DNA of 25,432 nt from Flavonifractor sp963557075. GTDB lineage: Bacteria; Bacillota; Clostridia; Oscillospirales; Oscillospiraceae. Position 1 is the stretch's first letter. Each line of letters starts with the position of its first letter. The translations under genes and the position numbers were made by a program. The stretch spans positions 1 to 25,432 of the forward strand of contig CAUWDA010000032.1 of assembly GCA_963557075.1 (NCBI GenBank), written 5' to 3'. Below, in pieces: positions 1 to 5,781 of this stretch. The notes below the pieces were generated by a model. It was not told the origin of the DNA. It made no database searches and worked only from the letters and a program-made list of their open reading frames with translations.

Positions 1-98
1 TGGCGGTCTATCTCTTGTTTTCGGTTGCTTGCTTCCTTACCGTACATGAGCATTCTGTCAGGGAATATCATACCATCCGGAGCAGGATTTGTCGAATG

Positions 99-434
99 CT
101 ATTTCTCTGAGATGTATTCACCCAGGCGTTCCAGCGGGCAGACCACAACGCCGGTGGCCCCCTCCAGCAGTCCGGCGGCCACCGCCCGCCCTGCCGGGTC
201 CAGCCCGCCGTCCGCGATGACGATGGTAAAGCGCCCCTTCTGCCGGCCCCGCAGCCACAGCAGACGCTTTACGTCCTGCTCCAGCCGGGGGCCCTCCCCT
301 GCCGCAGGGACCACCGCATACACCGGACCGTCCCCCTCCTCCGGGGTCAGCAGACAGTTTATCGCCATCCAGCCCAGCGCCAGAAGCCCGACTGCGGCCA
401 GCACCGCCAGCAAAACCTGTAAGATCCCGTTCAA
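99..434 (-). CDS. Small single-pass membrane protein of unknown function
   Basis: I do not recognise this gene. The product is about 111 residues. It has one hydrophobic N-terminal segment (roughly residues 3-22, rich in Leu, Ala and Val) and then a soluble part with alternating beta-like and helical stretches (FTIVIADGG, GVVVCPLERLGEY). This suggests a small Rossmann-like or glycosyltransferase-fragment fold, but no catalytic motif is visible. The longest frame would start at a GTG at 441-443, but that GTG is part of the GGAGGTG ribosome site itself. I therefore prefer the TTG at 432-434, eight bases downstream of GGAGG. It lies 46 bases downstream of the small multidrug-export-type gene on the same strand and is probably co-transcribed with it. 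A conserved clostridial hypothetical is likely. Confidence 0.6.
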   Translation of the reverse strand: MNGILQVLLAVLAAVGLLALGWMAINCLLTPEEGDGPVYAVVPAAGEGPRLEQDVKRLLWLRGRQKGRFTIVIADGGLDPAGRAVAAGLLEGATGVVVCPLERLGEYISEK

Positions 435-480
435 CCTCTTCACCTCCGCCCCATCCTATGCGCGGGGCGGCCGGAGGGAC

Positions 481-972
481 TCACCCTCCCACGGTAGAGA
501 CCACAAGACCGGTGGCAACGGTCATGATCAGTCCGGCAGTCACCACCCCCAGGAATATGGAGGGCAAAGCCTTCCGCAGCGGCATGTCCAGAAACGCCGC
601 CGCCAGCGCGCCGGTCCATGCGCCGGTGCCGGGCAGCGGGATGGCCACAAAGAGCCACAGGCCGATGTATTTGTACTTGGTCACTTTCTGCCCTTTCAGA
701 TGGGCCTTCTTCTCCAGCCGGTCCACCAGCCGGTTGAGCCGGGCCGATCTCCGGCGCATCCACAGAAAGATCCGGCGGATATAGACAATGATAAATGGGA
801 TCGGCAGTATGTTGCCGACGATGGCCGCGACCAGAGCCGCTCCAGGCGGCAGGCCCAGCGCCGTACCGAAGGGGACGCCGCCCCGCAGCTCCACAATGGG
901 CACCATGGACACCAGCATGGTAAAAAACATCTCTCCCAAATTGGTCGATGTGAGCCACTCCAACAGTTCCAA
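481..972 (-). CDS. COG2426-type small multidrug-export membrane protein
   Basis: The 163-residue integral membrane protein resembles the 'putative small multi-drug export protein' family (COG2426/PF06695), whose substrate is not well established. Seen in the sequence: an N-terminal hydrophobic segment leading into VELRGGVPFG (residues about 27-36), the glycine-rich signature I associate with this family, then a second segment (LVAAIVGNILPIPFIIVYI), a basic cytoplasmic loop (RRRSARLNRLVDRLEKK), and a third and fourth segment around LFVAIPLPGTGAWTGALAAAFL and IFLGVVTAGLIMTVATGLVV. The start is TTG at 970-972, with GAGGTG seven bases upstream. A perfect palindrome lies in the 5' leader. The small membrane gene at 99-434 follows in the same direction. 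Function as an exporter is by family name only. Confidence 0.8.
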   Translation of the reverse strand: MELLEWLTSTNLGEMFFTMLVSMVPIVELRGGVPFGTALGLPPGAALVAAIVGNILPIPFIIVYIRRIFLWMRRRSARLNRLVDRLEKKAHLKGQKVTKYKYIGLWLFVAIPLPGTGAWTGALAAAFLDMPLRKALPSIFLGVVTAGLIMTVATGLVVSTVGG

Positions 973-999
973 ATCAAAACACCTCGCTCGTCTGTCCGG

Positions 1000-1044
1000 A
1001 AAAACAGTACAAACAGCAGAGCTGTTTGTACTGCGCTTATTGTA
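1000..1044 (-). promoter_or_regulatory. Leader palindrome (attenuator or operator) upstream of the COG2426 gene
   Basis: Bases 1005-1017 and 1021-1033 form a perfect 13-base inverted repeat around a three-base centre. On the minus strand the repeat is followed by five T (1000-1004), so the RNA would form an intrinsic terminator 28 bases before the TTG start of the export-protein gene. A -10-like TACAAT (minus strand, 1039-1044) sits just upstream, but I see no good -35. The site could be an attenuator, a repressor operator at the transcription start, or the terminator of something that formerly lay to the right. Confidence 0.6.
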
Positions 1045-1080
1045 CCATAGGGCGGGTGGAAAGACTAATTAAATTTTGAT

Positions 1081-1151
1081 GAAAAATGGCCGCCTGCCGG
1101 CGGCCATTTGTTCGGAATAACAGGCTGTATTACAAACCGTTTGCAGCAGGT
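1081..1151. repeat. Truncated copy of the dispersed palindromic element
   Basis: This stretch aligns with the right half of the MITE-like element at 21939-22123. Both have GAAAAATGGCCGCC, a short loop, GGCGGCCATTT, then a CGGAATnACAGGC block, and end in a TTTGCArCAGGyC terminal sequence. The hairpin is 1084-1094 with 1099-1109. The left half of the element, including its left terminal repeat, is absent, so this is a truncated or decayed copy. Confidence 0.7.
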
Positions 1152-1178
1152 CACTCCGACGCAGATCAAATTTGCTGT

Positions 1179-1234
1179 GTGCCGCCAATGCGGCACGGCA
1201 TGGGATCTCAGCGCGTGGGCCGGAGACGGCCCAC
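1179..1234. repeat. Two adjacent perfect hairpins in a gene-free stretch
   Basis: Bases 1179-1185 pair with 1190-1196 (GTGCCGC, loop CAAT), and 1215-1222 pair with 1227-1234 (GTGGGCCG, loop GAGA). They lie between the truncated repeat and the thioredoxin-reductase remnant. They have no T-run and I assign no function. Together with 1081-1109 they make three palindromes in 155 bases without a gene. Confidence 0.5.
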
Positions 1235-1251
1235 ATGTGCAAAAACTCCCG

Positions 1252-1370
1252 TCACATGGAAGCGTTGATGGCGGCAATGGCGCCGTCCGCCACGGCGGTG
1301 GCCACCTGGCGCACCTGCTTCACCCGGATATCACCGGCGGCAGCGCGGGAGCTGGAGGCCGGGACTCTGG
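1252..1370 (-). pseudogene. trxB: Thioredoxin reductase C-terminal remnant
   Basis: The minus-strand frame ending at a TGA at 1252 closes with AAGDIRVKQVRQ followed by VATAVADGAIAA. This is the FAD-binding C-terminal signature of bacterial thioredoxin reductase (AAGD.R.K..RQ...A..DG..AA). Immediately upstream the frame is lost: the expected VPGLYAAGD region is split, with SPGLQ readable in a neighbouring frame at about 1350-1370. No FAD or NADPH Rossmann motifs or CxxC active site occur anywhere upstream before the rubrerythrin terminator. Only about the last 35-40 residues of a roughly 310-residue enzyme survive. The interval 1371-1490 to its right holds nothing I can identify. Confidence 0.65.
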
Positions 1371-1490
1371 CTTGGTTCGACCTGGCGGGTCTGCCCATGA
1401 GCGGCTCCTTCTGCTTTGTCTGTCTCAAAGACAACATCTTTGCGGCAAATTGGATGGACTGGATGGTGTGAGTCCCCTCCCCCGGCCGGA

Positions 1491-1535
1491 TAAAATAAAG
1501 CACAGGACGCGGAATCAAATGATTCCGCGTCCTGT
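1491..1535 (-). terminator. Intrinsic terminator after rubrerythrin
   Basis: A perfect 16-base inverted repeat (1502-1517 with 1520-1535) lies 12 bases beyond the rubrerythrin stop. On the minus strand it is followed by a T-rich tail (CTTTATTTTA), the usual form of a Rho-independent terminator. It closes the perR-desulfoferrodoxin-rubrerythrin cluster. Confidence 0.85.
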
Positions 1536-1547
1536 TTAGCAATCGGA

Positions 1548-2081
1548 TCAATAATTGACGGCCCGGATCTCAAAATAGGCCTGGGGATGGGCGCACACGG
1601 GGCAGACTTCCGGGGCCTCTTTGCCGAAATGGATGTGTCCGCAGTTGCGGCACTTCCACATATACTCGTCGCCCCGCTTGAACACCACGCCCTCCTCCAG
1701 GTTCTTCAGAAGGGTCAGGTAGCGCTCCTCGTGCTCCTTCTCGATCTTGCCCACTCCCTCAAAGAGGAAGGCCAGCTTTTCAAAGCCCTCTTCCCGGGCA
1801 GTATCGGCCATCTCCTTGTACATCTGGGTCCACTCTTCATGCTCACCGGCGGCGGCAGATTTCAGGTTCGCCGCCGTGTCCCCGATGCCGCCCAGCTCCT
1901 TGAACCAGAGCTTGGCGTGCTCCTTCTCGTTGCCGGCAGTCTCCTCAAAGATGGCCGCGATCTGTTCATAGCCCTCTTTTCTGGCCCTGCTGGCAAAAAA
2001 AGTGTACTTGTTGCGGGCCATGCTCTCTCCGGCAAATGCAGTCCACAGATTGGCTTCCGTCTTGCTGCCTTTCAGCTCCAT
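1548..2081 (-). CDS. rbr: Rubrerythrin
   Basis: Rubrerythrin reduces hydrogen peroxide to water in the cytoplasm of anaerobes, using a di-iron site fed by a rubredoxin-like iron centre. In the 177-residue product the N-terminal four-helix domain carries the di-iron ligand pattern: E19 in FAGESMARN, ExxH at E52-H55 (EKEH), E83 in GEHEEW, and ExxH at E114-H117 (EKEH). The C-terminal rubredoxin-like domain has CxxC at C144/C147 and CxxC at C160/C163 (WKCRNCG, VCPVC). The frame is open further upstream, but MELKGSKTEANL is the family's normal N-terminus and has AAAGG 11 bases before it, so I start at 2081. It follows desulfoferrodoxin by 43 bases and is followed by a strong terminator. Peroxide made by the superoxide reductase next door is its likely substrate. 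Confidence 0.95.
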   Translation of the reverse strand: MELKGSKTEANLWTAFAGESMARNKYTFFASRARKEGYEQIAAIFEETAGNEKEHAKLWFKELGGIGDTAANLKSAAAGEHEEWTQMYKEMADTAREEGFEKLAFLFEGVGKIEKEHEERYLTLLKNLEEGVVFKRGDEYMWKCRNCGHIHFGKEAPEVCPVCAHPQAYFEIRAVNY

Positions 2082-2124
2082 GGTCTCATCATCCTTTCCG
2101 ATCCAGCATTGATTTGGTGCGTGA

Positions 2125-2511
2125 TCAGCCTTCCGCCTTCCAGAAGCCGTGGAGATTGCAGATCTCATAGGCCTCCACCTTGTCGCTCCGGCAGAAGGTC
2201 TTCATCTCAGGGGTCTCGCCGGGCTTGGGGAACTTCATGGTGACGGTGTCTCCGTCCACCACGGCGATCAGGGAGATATAGTGCTCCGGCAGCATGGGAT
2301 GCTCCACGCCGCCCACCTTGACGGTCACAGAGCTGCCGCCGCCGTGGGCGGTCTTCTCCACAACGGGGACATGCTTCTCCTGAGCGGCATCCGTGGTGTT
2401 GGGGACGAGCTCCTCCATCTTCTGGCCGCAGCACATGACGGGCACGCCCTTGTCGACGACCTTGTAGATGATGTTGCCGCAGTGGGCGCAGTAATACAGC
2501 TTGAACTCCAT
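2125..2511 (-). CDS. dfx: Desulfoferrodoxin (superoxide reductase)
   Basis: The product is a two-iron superoxide reductase that converts superoxide to hydrogen peroxide without releasing oxygen. In its 128 residues the N-terminal desulforedoxin domain shows the centre I ligands C8, C11, C27 and C28 (YYCAHCG and VMCCG). The catalytic centre II ligands are H47 (EKHVP, with the conserved Glu-Lys pair before it), H71, H77 (VEHPMLPEHY), C118 and H121 (CNLHG). All expected ligands are present and the length is normal for the class. It lies between perR and rubrerythrin on the same strand. It has its own likely promoter overlapping the perR stop codon, so it could be transcribed separately from perR. 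Confidence 0.95.
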   Translation of the reverse strand: MEFKLYYCAHCGNIIYKVVDKGVPVMCCGQKMEELVPNTTDAAQEKHVPVVEKTAHGGGSSVTVKVGGVEHPMLPEHYISLIAVVDGDTVTMKFPKPGETPEMKTFCRSDKVEAYEICNLHGFWKAEG

Positions 2512-2558
2512 ATTGATACATCCTTTCTCACATAAAAAGTATTTACATTTCTATCTTA

Positions 2559-2586
2559 ATTAAACCAGATAACAGAAAAAAGTCAA
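2559..2586 (-). promoter_or_regulatory. Promoter and candidate PerR site for desulfoferrodoxin
   Basis: On the minus strand TTGACT (2581-2586) is 16 bases from TTTAAT (2559-2564), a reasonable sigma-A promoter. The -35 overlaps the perR stop codon. The block CTGTTATCTGGTTTAAT (2559-2575) resembles CTGTTATTGATATAAT over the perR promoter, suggesting a shared operator. Confidence 0.5.
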
Positions 2587-2966
2587 TGCTTTGTTTTACA
2601 ATCCACACAAGTTCCGTGAAACAGCAGCTCATGGGACCTGATATCGTGTCCGCTGGCCAACAGCGCCTGCTGGTCCAGTGACTGGTCATAGGGCAGGTCC
2701 AGGTCGAATACACCGCCGCAGACCTCACATCGGAAGTGGGAATGGGGCTCCACATTGGCGTCGTACCGCTCCACCGGGAAGGCCATCCGAACCGCAGCCC
2801 CCTCGTCCACCAGTAAATTCAGGTTACGATACACTGTCCCCAGGCTGAGGTTCGGATTGCTGGGTTTGAGCCACTGATATACCATCTCCGCAGTCGGGTG
2901 CTGGTCGGTCTGCATCAGCGTCTGGTAAATCAGTTCCCGCTGCCGGGAATACCGTTTTCCGTTCAT
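2583..2966 (-). CDS. perR: PerR-like peroxide-sensing Fur-family repressor
   Basis: This is a Fur-family winged-helix metalloregulator of 127 residues. The DNA-binding part spans about residues 1-60 (SRQRELIYQTL, HPTAEMVYQWL, SLGTVYRNLNLLVDEG). The dimerisation domain carries two CxxC structural zinc pairs, C80/C83 (CEVC) and C120/C123 (CVDC), as in PerR. Candidate regulatory iron ligands match the PerR arrangement: H23, D69 in RYDAN, H75 and H77 in PHSH, and an Asp near 88-90. Placement directly upstream of superoxide reductase and rubrerythrin, rather than iron-uptake genes, favours PerR over Fur. A run of G (GGGGGG) precedes the ATG as the ribosome site. The N-terminus is about 15 residues shorter than the Bacillus protein. 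A Per-box-like sequence overlaps its own -10, consistent with autorepression. Confidence 0.85.
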   Translation of the reverse strand: MNGKRYSRQRELIYQTLMQTDQHPTAEMVYQWLKPSNPNLSLGTVYRNLNLLVDEGAAVRMAFPVERYDANVEPHSHFRCEVCGGVFDLDLPYDQSLDQQALLASGHDIRSHELLFHGTCVDCKTKH

Positions 2967-3008
2967 CGTTCACCCCCCTTTTCTTTTCACTAAAAGTAAC
3001 TATTACTG

Positions 3009-3045
3009 TTATTGATATAATAGCAGACTCCTGGGAAAAACGCAA
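3009..3045 (-). promoter_or_regulatory. perR promoter with candidate Per box
   Basis: On the minus strand TTGCGT (3040-3045) and TATTAT (3017-3022) are separated by 17 bases. Overlapping the -10, the plus-strand block TTATTGATATAATAG (3009-3023) matches 10 of the 14 defined positions of the Bacillus Per box TTATAATnATTATAA as I recall it. This would allow PerR to repress its own gene. Confidence 0.55.
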
Positions 3046-3069
3046 GTATTTTTTCATTCTTTTTTCCAG

Positions 3070-3096
3070 AAAAAGCAGGGGGATCTCATCCCCCTG
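3070..3096 (-). terminator. Intrinsic terminator after the anti-sigma gene
   Basis: CAGGGGGAT (3076-3084) pairs with ATCCCCCTG (3088-3096) around CTC. On the minus strand it is followed by a T-rich tail (3070-3074). It lies 16 bases past the anti-sigma stop codon and separates that operon from perR. Confidence 0.85.
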
Positions 3097-3112
3097 TTTT
3101 CTCGTCATCCCA

Positions 3113-4348
3113 TCAGTTGTCTCGCTCCACGCCGAGGATGCTCCCGTCATGGGCATTGATTCGGTACTCATACTCATATTGGCCCGCCTGAAATTCGACC
3201 TGGTAAATGTTGTCCTCCAGTTCCACTTCCAGCTCCCGGGTCTCCGCAGCCCTCACCCCCGCATGAGTCAGGGCGATGTCGCGGGCCGCCGCCTCGCCGA
3301 TCACAGGCTGCTGTACCGTCTGGCCGCCCGGCAGAGAGCCTTCGTCAGGCTCCCCTCCCTCGTACCGGAGCACCGCGCCGGTGGCGGCATCAATGTCGTA
3401 CTCATACTCTGCGCCGTTAACGGTGAACTCCACCTCATAGATCATACGGCCGTCCTCAAAGTCATATTCGGCCTCCAGGCACCTCACCTGATCCGCCGCT
3501 GTCCCCGCGTGGGCCAGCGCGGCCTGCTTGGCAGCATCGGCGCCGATATATCCCTCCTGGCTGGCCGTCCCGGTGGAGCGGATGGGGTCCGCCTCCCCGA
3601 TCTCCCCGGTCCGATCCGTTGCAGCCGCTGAGTTGGCCAGCAGATTGAGCTCGTTGATGGACAGCCCCGCCAGCGACCCAAAGCTCAGGTGTGTACTGCT
3701 GTCCACCAGGGTCTGAATGAGCGCCGCTTTTCCCATCGAGATGCCATACTCCTCCGCCTGCTGGCGCAGCGCCTGATCCCCCGCGAAGGTCTGGGAGAGA
3801 ATCGCGCCGTTGACAGAGGCGGACTCCAGCACCTGGGAAATGTCGCCGGTCAGCTTCTCCTCCAGCGCCGCCCCCCGCGCCCGATCCTCATCCTCCACCG
3901 ATATGAGCACGGAATTGGCCAGCTCATCTACATACCCGTGTTTCAGCAGTGAGCCAATGATGGCGTTGACCGCAACCTCCAGGTCGGTCCCGGTCAAGTC
4001 CATCCCGTCCAGAACGAGAGCGGCATCCTCGTTGACCGGCATGGCGGAGAGCACCTTTTCCGCCCGGTTGATCTCCAGACGAACGCTGGGGTTCACGTCA
4101 AGCGACACCACCGAGGCCACCGCCCCGGCCTGCTGATAGCGCACGCCGAGGAATCCGCCGCCGGCCGCCAGCACCAGGCAGGCGGCCGCCACCCAGGGCG
4201 CCGCCCGCCAGCGGCGCTTTTGGGGGGCAGAGAGCGGAATGACATTTTCCTCCCGCGGACCACAGCGGGAGAGGATCCCGTCGATGTCGTCCGGGGCAGC
4301 ATGCTCCAGCGCCTGGCGGAGTTTTTGCTCCAGCTCCTGATCTGTCAT
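3113..4348 (-). CDS. RsgI-like membrane anti-sigma factor with two PepSY domains
   Basis: This 411-residue protein is the probable partner of the ECF sigma factor encoded just upstream. The cytoplasmic N-terminus (residues 1-48, TDQELEQKLRQALEHAAPDD) would bind sigma. A single membrane span follows at about 50-68. Next comes the extracytoplasmic segment typical of RsgI middle domains (VVSLDVNPSVRLEINRAEKVL from about 81, then VAVNAIIGSLLKHGYVDE). The C-terminal part holds two successive PepSY domains, at about 268-331 and 350-408, each ending in a YEYxIxAxxGxxL-type strand. The frame runs 38 codons further upstream, but MTDQELEQK begins at 4348, where ATGA overlaps the sigma stop, so translational coupling fixes the start. 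What the PepSY domains sense is unknown. Confidence 0.85.
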   Translation of the reverse strand: MTDQELEQKLRQALEHAAPDDIDGILSRCGPREENVIPLSAPQKRRWRAAPWVAAACLVLAAGGGFLGVRYQQAGAVASVVSLDVNPSVRLEINRAEKVLSAMPVNEDAALVLDGMDLTGTDLEVAVNAIIGSLLKHGYVDELANSVLISVEDEDRARGAALEEKLTGDISQVLESASVNGAILSQTFAGDQALRQQAEEYGISMGKAALIQTLVDSSTHLSFGSLAGLSINELNLLANSAAATDRTGEIGEADPIRSTGTASQEGYIGADAAKQAALAHAGTAADQVRCLEAEYDFEDGRMIYEVEFTVNGAEYEYDIDAATGAVLRYEGGEPDEGSLPGGQTVQQPVIGEAAARDIALTHAGVRAAETRELEVELEDNIYQVEFQAGQYEYEYRINAHDGSILGVERDN

Positions 4349-4926
4349 GACGTCTCCCCTCCTTCCAGGATGGCCCGCAGCTTCTGCAGGGCCCTGCGGT
4401 ATTTGGACAGCACTGTGGACAGCGGCAGCTCCAGCAGCGCGGCGATCTCCTTGTGTTTCCATCCGGTGACAGCGTGCAGGGTCACCACCTGCCGTTCCTC
4501 GTCAGACAGCGCCGCAAGCGCCGCCTGGAGCACCTGCCGGTCCTCCGCCGTCACCAGTGGGCTGTCTGCCGCTATGCGCTCCCATGCCTCCGGCTCCAGC
4601 TCTTCCGTCTTTCCCCGCTCCCGCAGCTTCATCAGGGCCAGGTTGCGGGCAATGGTGAGCACCCAGGCCAGGGGCGTCCCTCTGGGTTGATACTGGGGAA
4701 TACGCTCCCATACCCGGACAAAGGTATCCTGGGTCACGTCCTCCGCATCATGGGTGTGCTTCAGATAGGAGAGCGCCAAGCCGTATACTGCTGTGCGAAT
4801 GCGGCGATACAGCTCCGCCAAAGCGGCCTGTTCTCCAGCCTGCATCCGGAGCATCAATGGCTCCAGCCGCTCCGGCGCAGTGGCCTGCCGGCACTCCTCC
4901 GCCATGGTTTCCAACAGGATCAGCAT
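4345..4926 (-). CDS. ECF-family RNA polymerase sigma factor
   Basis: The product (193 residues from MLILLETM) has the two conserved regions of extracytoplasmic-function sigma factors. Region 2 spans about residues 35-105 and includes DAEDVTQDTFVRVWERI and WVLTIARNLALMKLR. Region 4 is C-terminal (LSDEERQVVTLHAV, then WKHKEIAALLELPLSTVLSKYRRALQKLR), a helix-turn-helix that recognises the -35 box. GGGGGAG lies 10 bases before the chosen ATG; the frame extends 20 codons further up without a better site. Its stop overlaps the anti-sigma start by ATGA. I would expect activity to be held off by the membrane anti-sigma factor and released by an envelope signal. An N-terminal extension of about 25 residues before region 2 is slightly longer than usual. 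Confidence 0.9.
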   Translation of the reverse strand: MLILLETMAEECRQATAPERLEPLMLRMQAGEQAALAELYRRIRTAVYGLALSYLKHTHDAEDVTQDTFVRVWERIPQYQPRGTPLAWVLTIARNLALMKLRERGKTEELEPEAWERIAADSPLVTAEDRQVLQAALAALSDEERQVVTLHAVTGWKHKEIAALLELPLSTVLSKYRRALQKLRAILEGGETS

Positions 4927-5007
4927 CTCATTCTCACTCCCCCATAAACAGAATGCCGGACAGGGGCGTTTTATTGCACCCGGCAAGGAAAAAGTTCGGT
5001 TTGATGT

Positions 5008-5036
5008 ATTATACTCCCTTTCGCGCCGGGCCGTAA
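5008..5036 (-). promoter_or_regulatory. Likely promoter of the sigma/anti-sigma operon
   Basis: On the minus strand a perfect TATAAT (5008-5013) is 17 bases from a weak TTACGG (5031-5036), just past the sigK stop codon. The leader to the ECF start is about 75 bases. I cannot tell by eye whether a second, ECF-dependent promoter is also present. Confidence 0.55.
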
Positions 5037-5040
5037 AGCC

Positions 5041-5736
5041 CTACCCGCCCCGGTTCATGGCCTCCTCCAGCTTTTTCAGCGCCTTTTTCTCGATGCGGGA
5101 TACATAAGACCGCGAGATGCCGCACTGGGCAGCCACCTCCCGCTGGGTCAGAGGCGTGCGCTCATTGAGTCCATATCGCAGGGCAATGACAGCGGCCTCT
5201 CTCGGCTCCAGGCACTGCCGGACATACTGGCGGACCCGGAGACAGGCGTCCTTGGTATCCAGGTCCTCCAGCATATTGTCGTCCACCCGTATGGTATCCA
5301 TCAGTGAGAGAGCGTTTCCCTCTCCCTCACCGTCTATCGCATCAGAGAGAGATACCTCGCCCTGGCTCTTGCGCTGGCTTCTGAAGTGCATCAAGATCTC
5401 GTTTTCGATACACCGCGAGGCATAGGTAGCAAGCCGCACCTTCTTATCCGGCTTAAAGGTGCTGATCCCTTTGATCAGGCCGATGGTGCCGATGGAGATC
5501 AGATCATCCTGGTCCCCGTTTGGAGTATAGTACTTCTTGACGATATGGGCCACCAGGCGCAGATTGTGTTCGATCAGCTTATTGCGGGCCTCCAGATCAC
5601 CCTGGGCGGCCAGTTCCAGATAATTGCGTTCCTCCTCCGCCTTCAGGGGCCGCGGGAAGGAACCGTTGCCCCCGCCTGACAGGCGCAGGGTAAAGAAAAA
5701 TTGGTTGAACAGCAGCAGGATCCATGCAGGAATCAT
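5041..5736 (-). CDS. sigK: Sporulation sigma factor SigK
   Basis: The product is the late mother-cell sigma factor that drives cortex, coat and germination genes. The 231-residue protein matches SigK throughout: an N-terminal hydrophobic pro-sequence-like stretch (about residues 3-19, WILLLFNQFFFTLRL) followed by FPRPLKAEEERNYLELAAQGD, the core NLRLVAHIVKKYY, then DLISIGTIGLIKGISTF and ASRCIENEILMHFRS of region 2, and a region 4 helix-turn-helix (TQREVAAQCGISRSYVSRIEKKA). The start is clear: GGAGGTG lies six bases before ATG. The gene is continuous, with no skin-type insertion as in Bacillus subtilis or Clostridioides difficile. Upstream, a GTATAGG...GAATAGAG pair on the minus strand with about 14 bases between is faintly SigE-like, but this is weak. 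Confidence 0.95.
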   Translation of the reverse strand: MIPAWILLLFNQFFFTLRLSGGGNGSFPRPLKAEEERNYLELAAQGDLEARNKLIEHNLRLVAHIVKKYYTPNGDQDDLISIGTIGLIKGISTFKPDKKVRLATYASRCIENEILMHFRSQRKSQGEVSLSDAIDGEGEGNALSLMDTIRVDDNMLEDLDTKDACLRVRQYVRQCLEPREAAVIALRYGLNERTPLTQREVAAQCGISRSYVSRIEKKALKKLEEAMNRGG

Positions 5737-5781
5737 TTGTCACACCTCCATGGTCCCACTCTATTCCGACAACGATTGTCC

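Noticed and set aside
440..958. Minus-strand 172-codon frame overlapping the COG2426 gene
   Set aside because: It is the same DNA in another frame, with Arg/Gly/His-rich composition; the COG2426 frame has clear membrane segments and a family motif.
1081..1240. Possible CRISPR array or structured RNA gene
   Set aside because: The palindromes differ from each other and are not evenly spaced repeats with spacers. I find no known RNA family features.
1252..1551. Minus-strand 99-codon frame as an intact small gene
   Set aside because: Only its last 35-40 codons resemble anything (thioredoxin reductase end); the rest runs through the rubrerythrin terminator and has no ribosome site.
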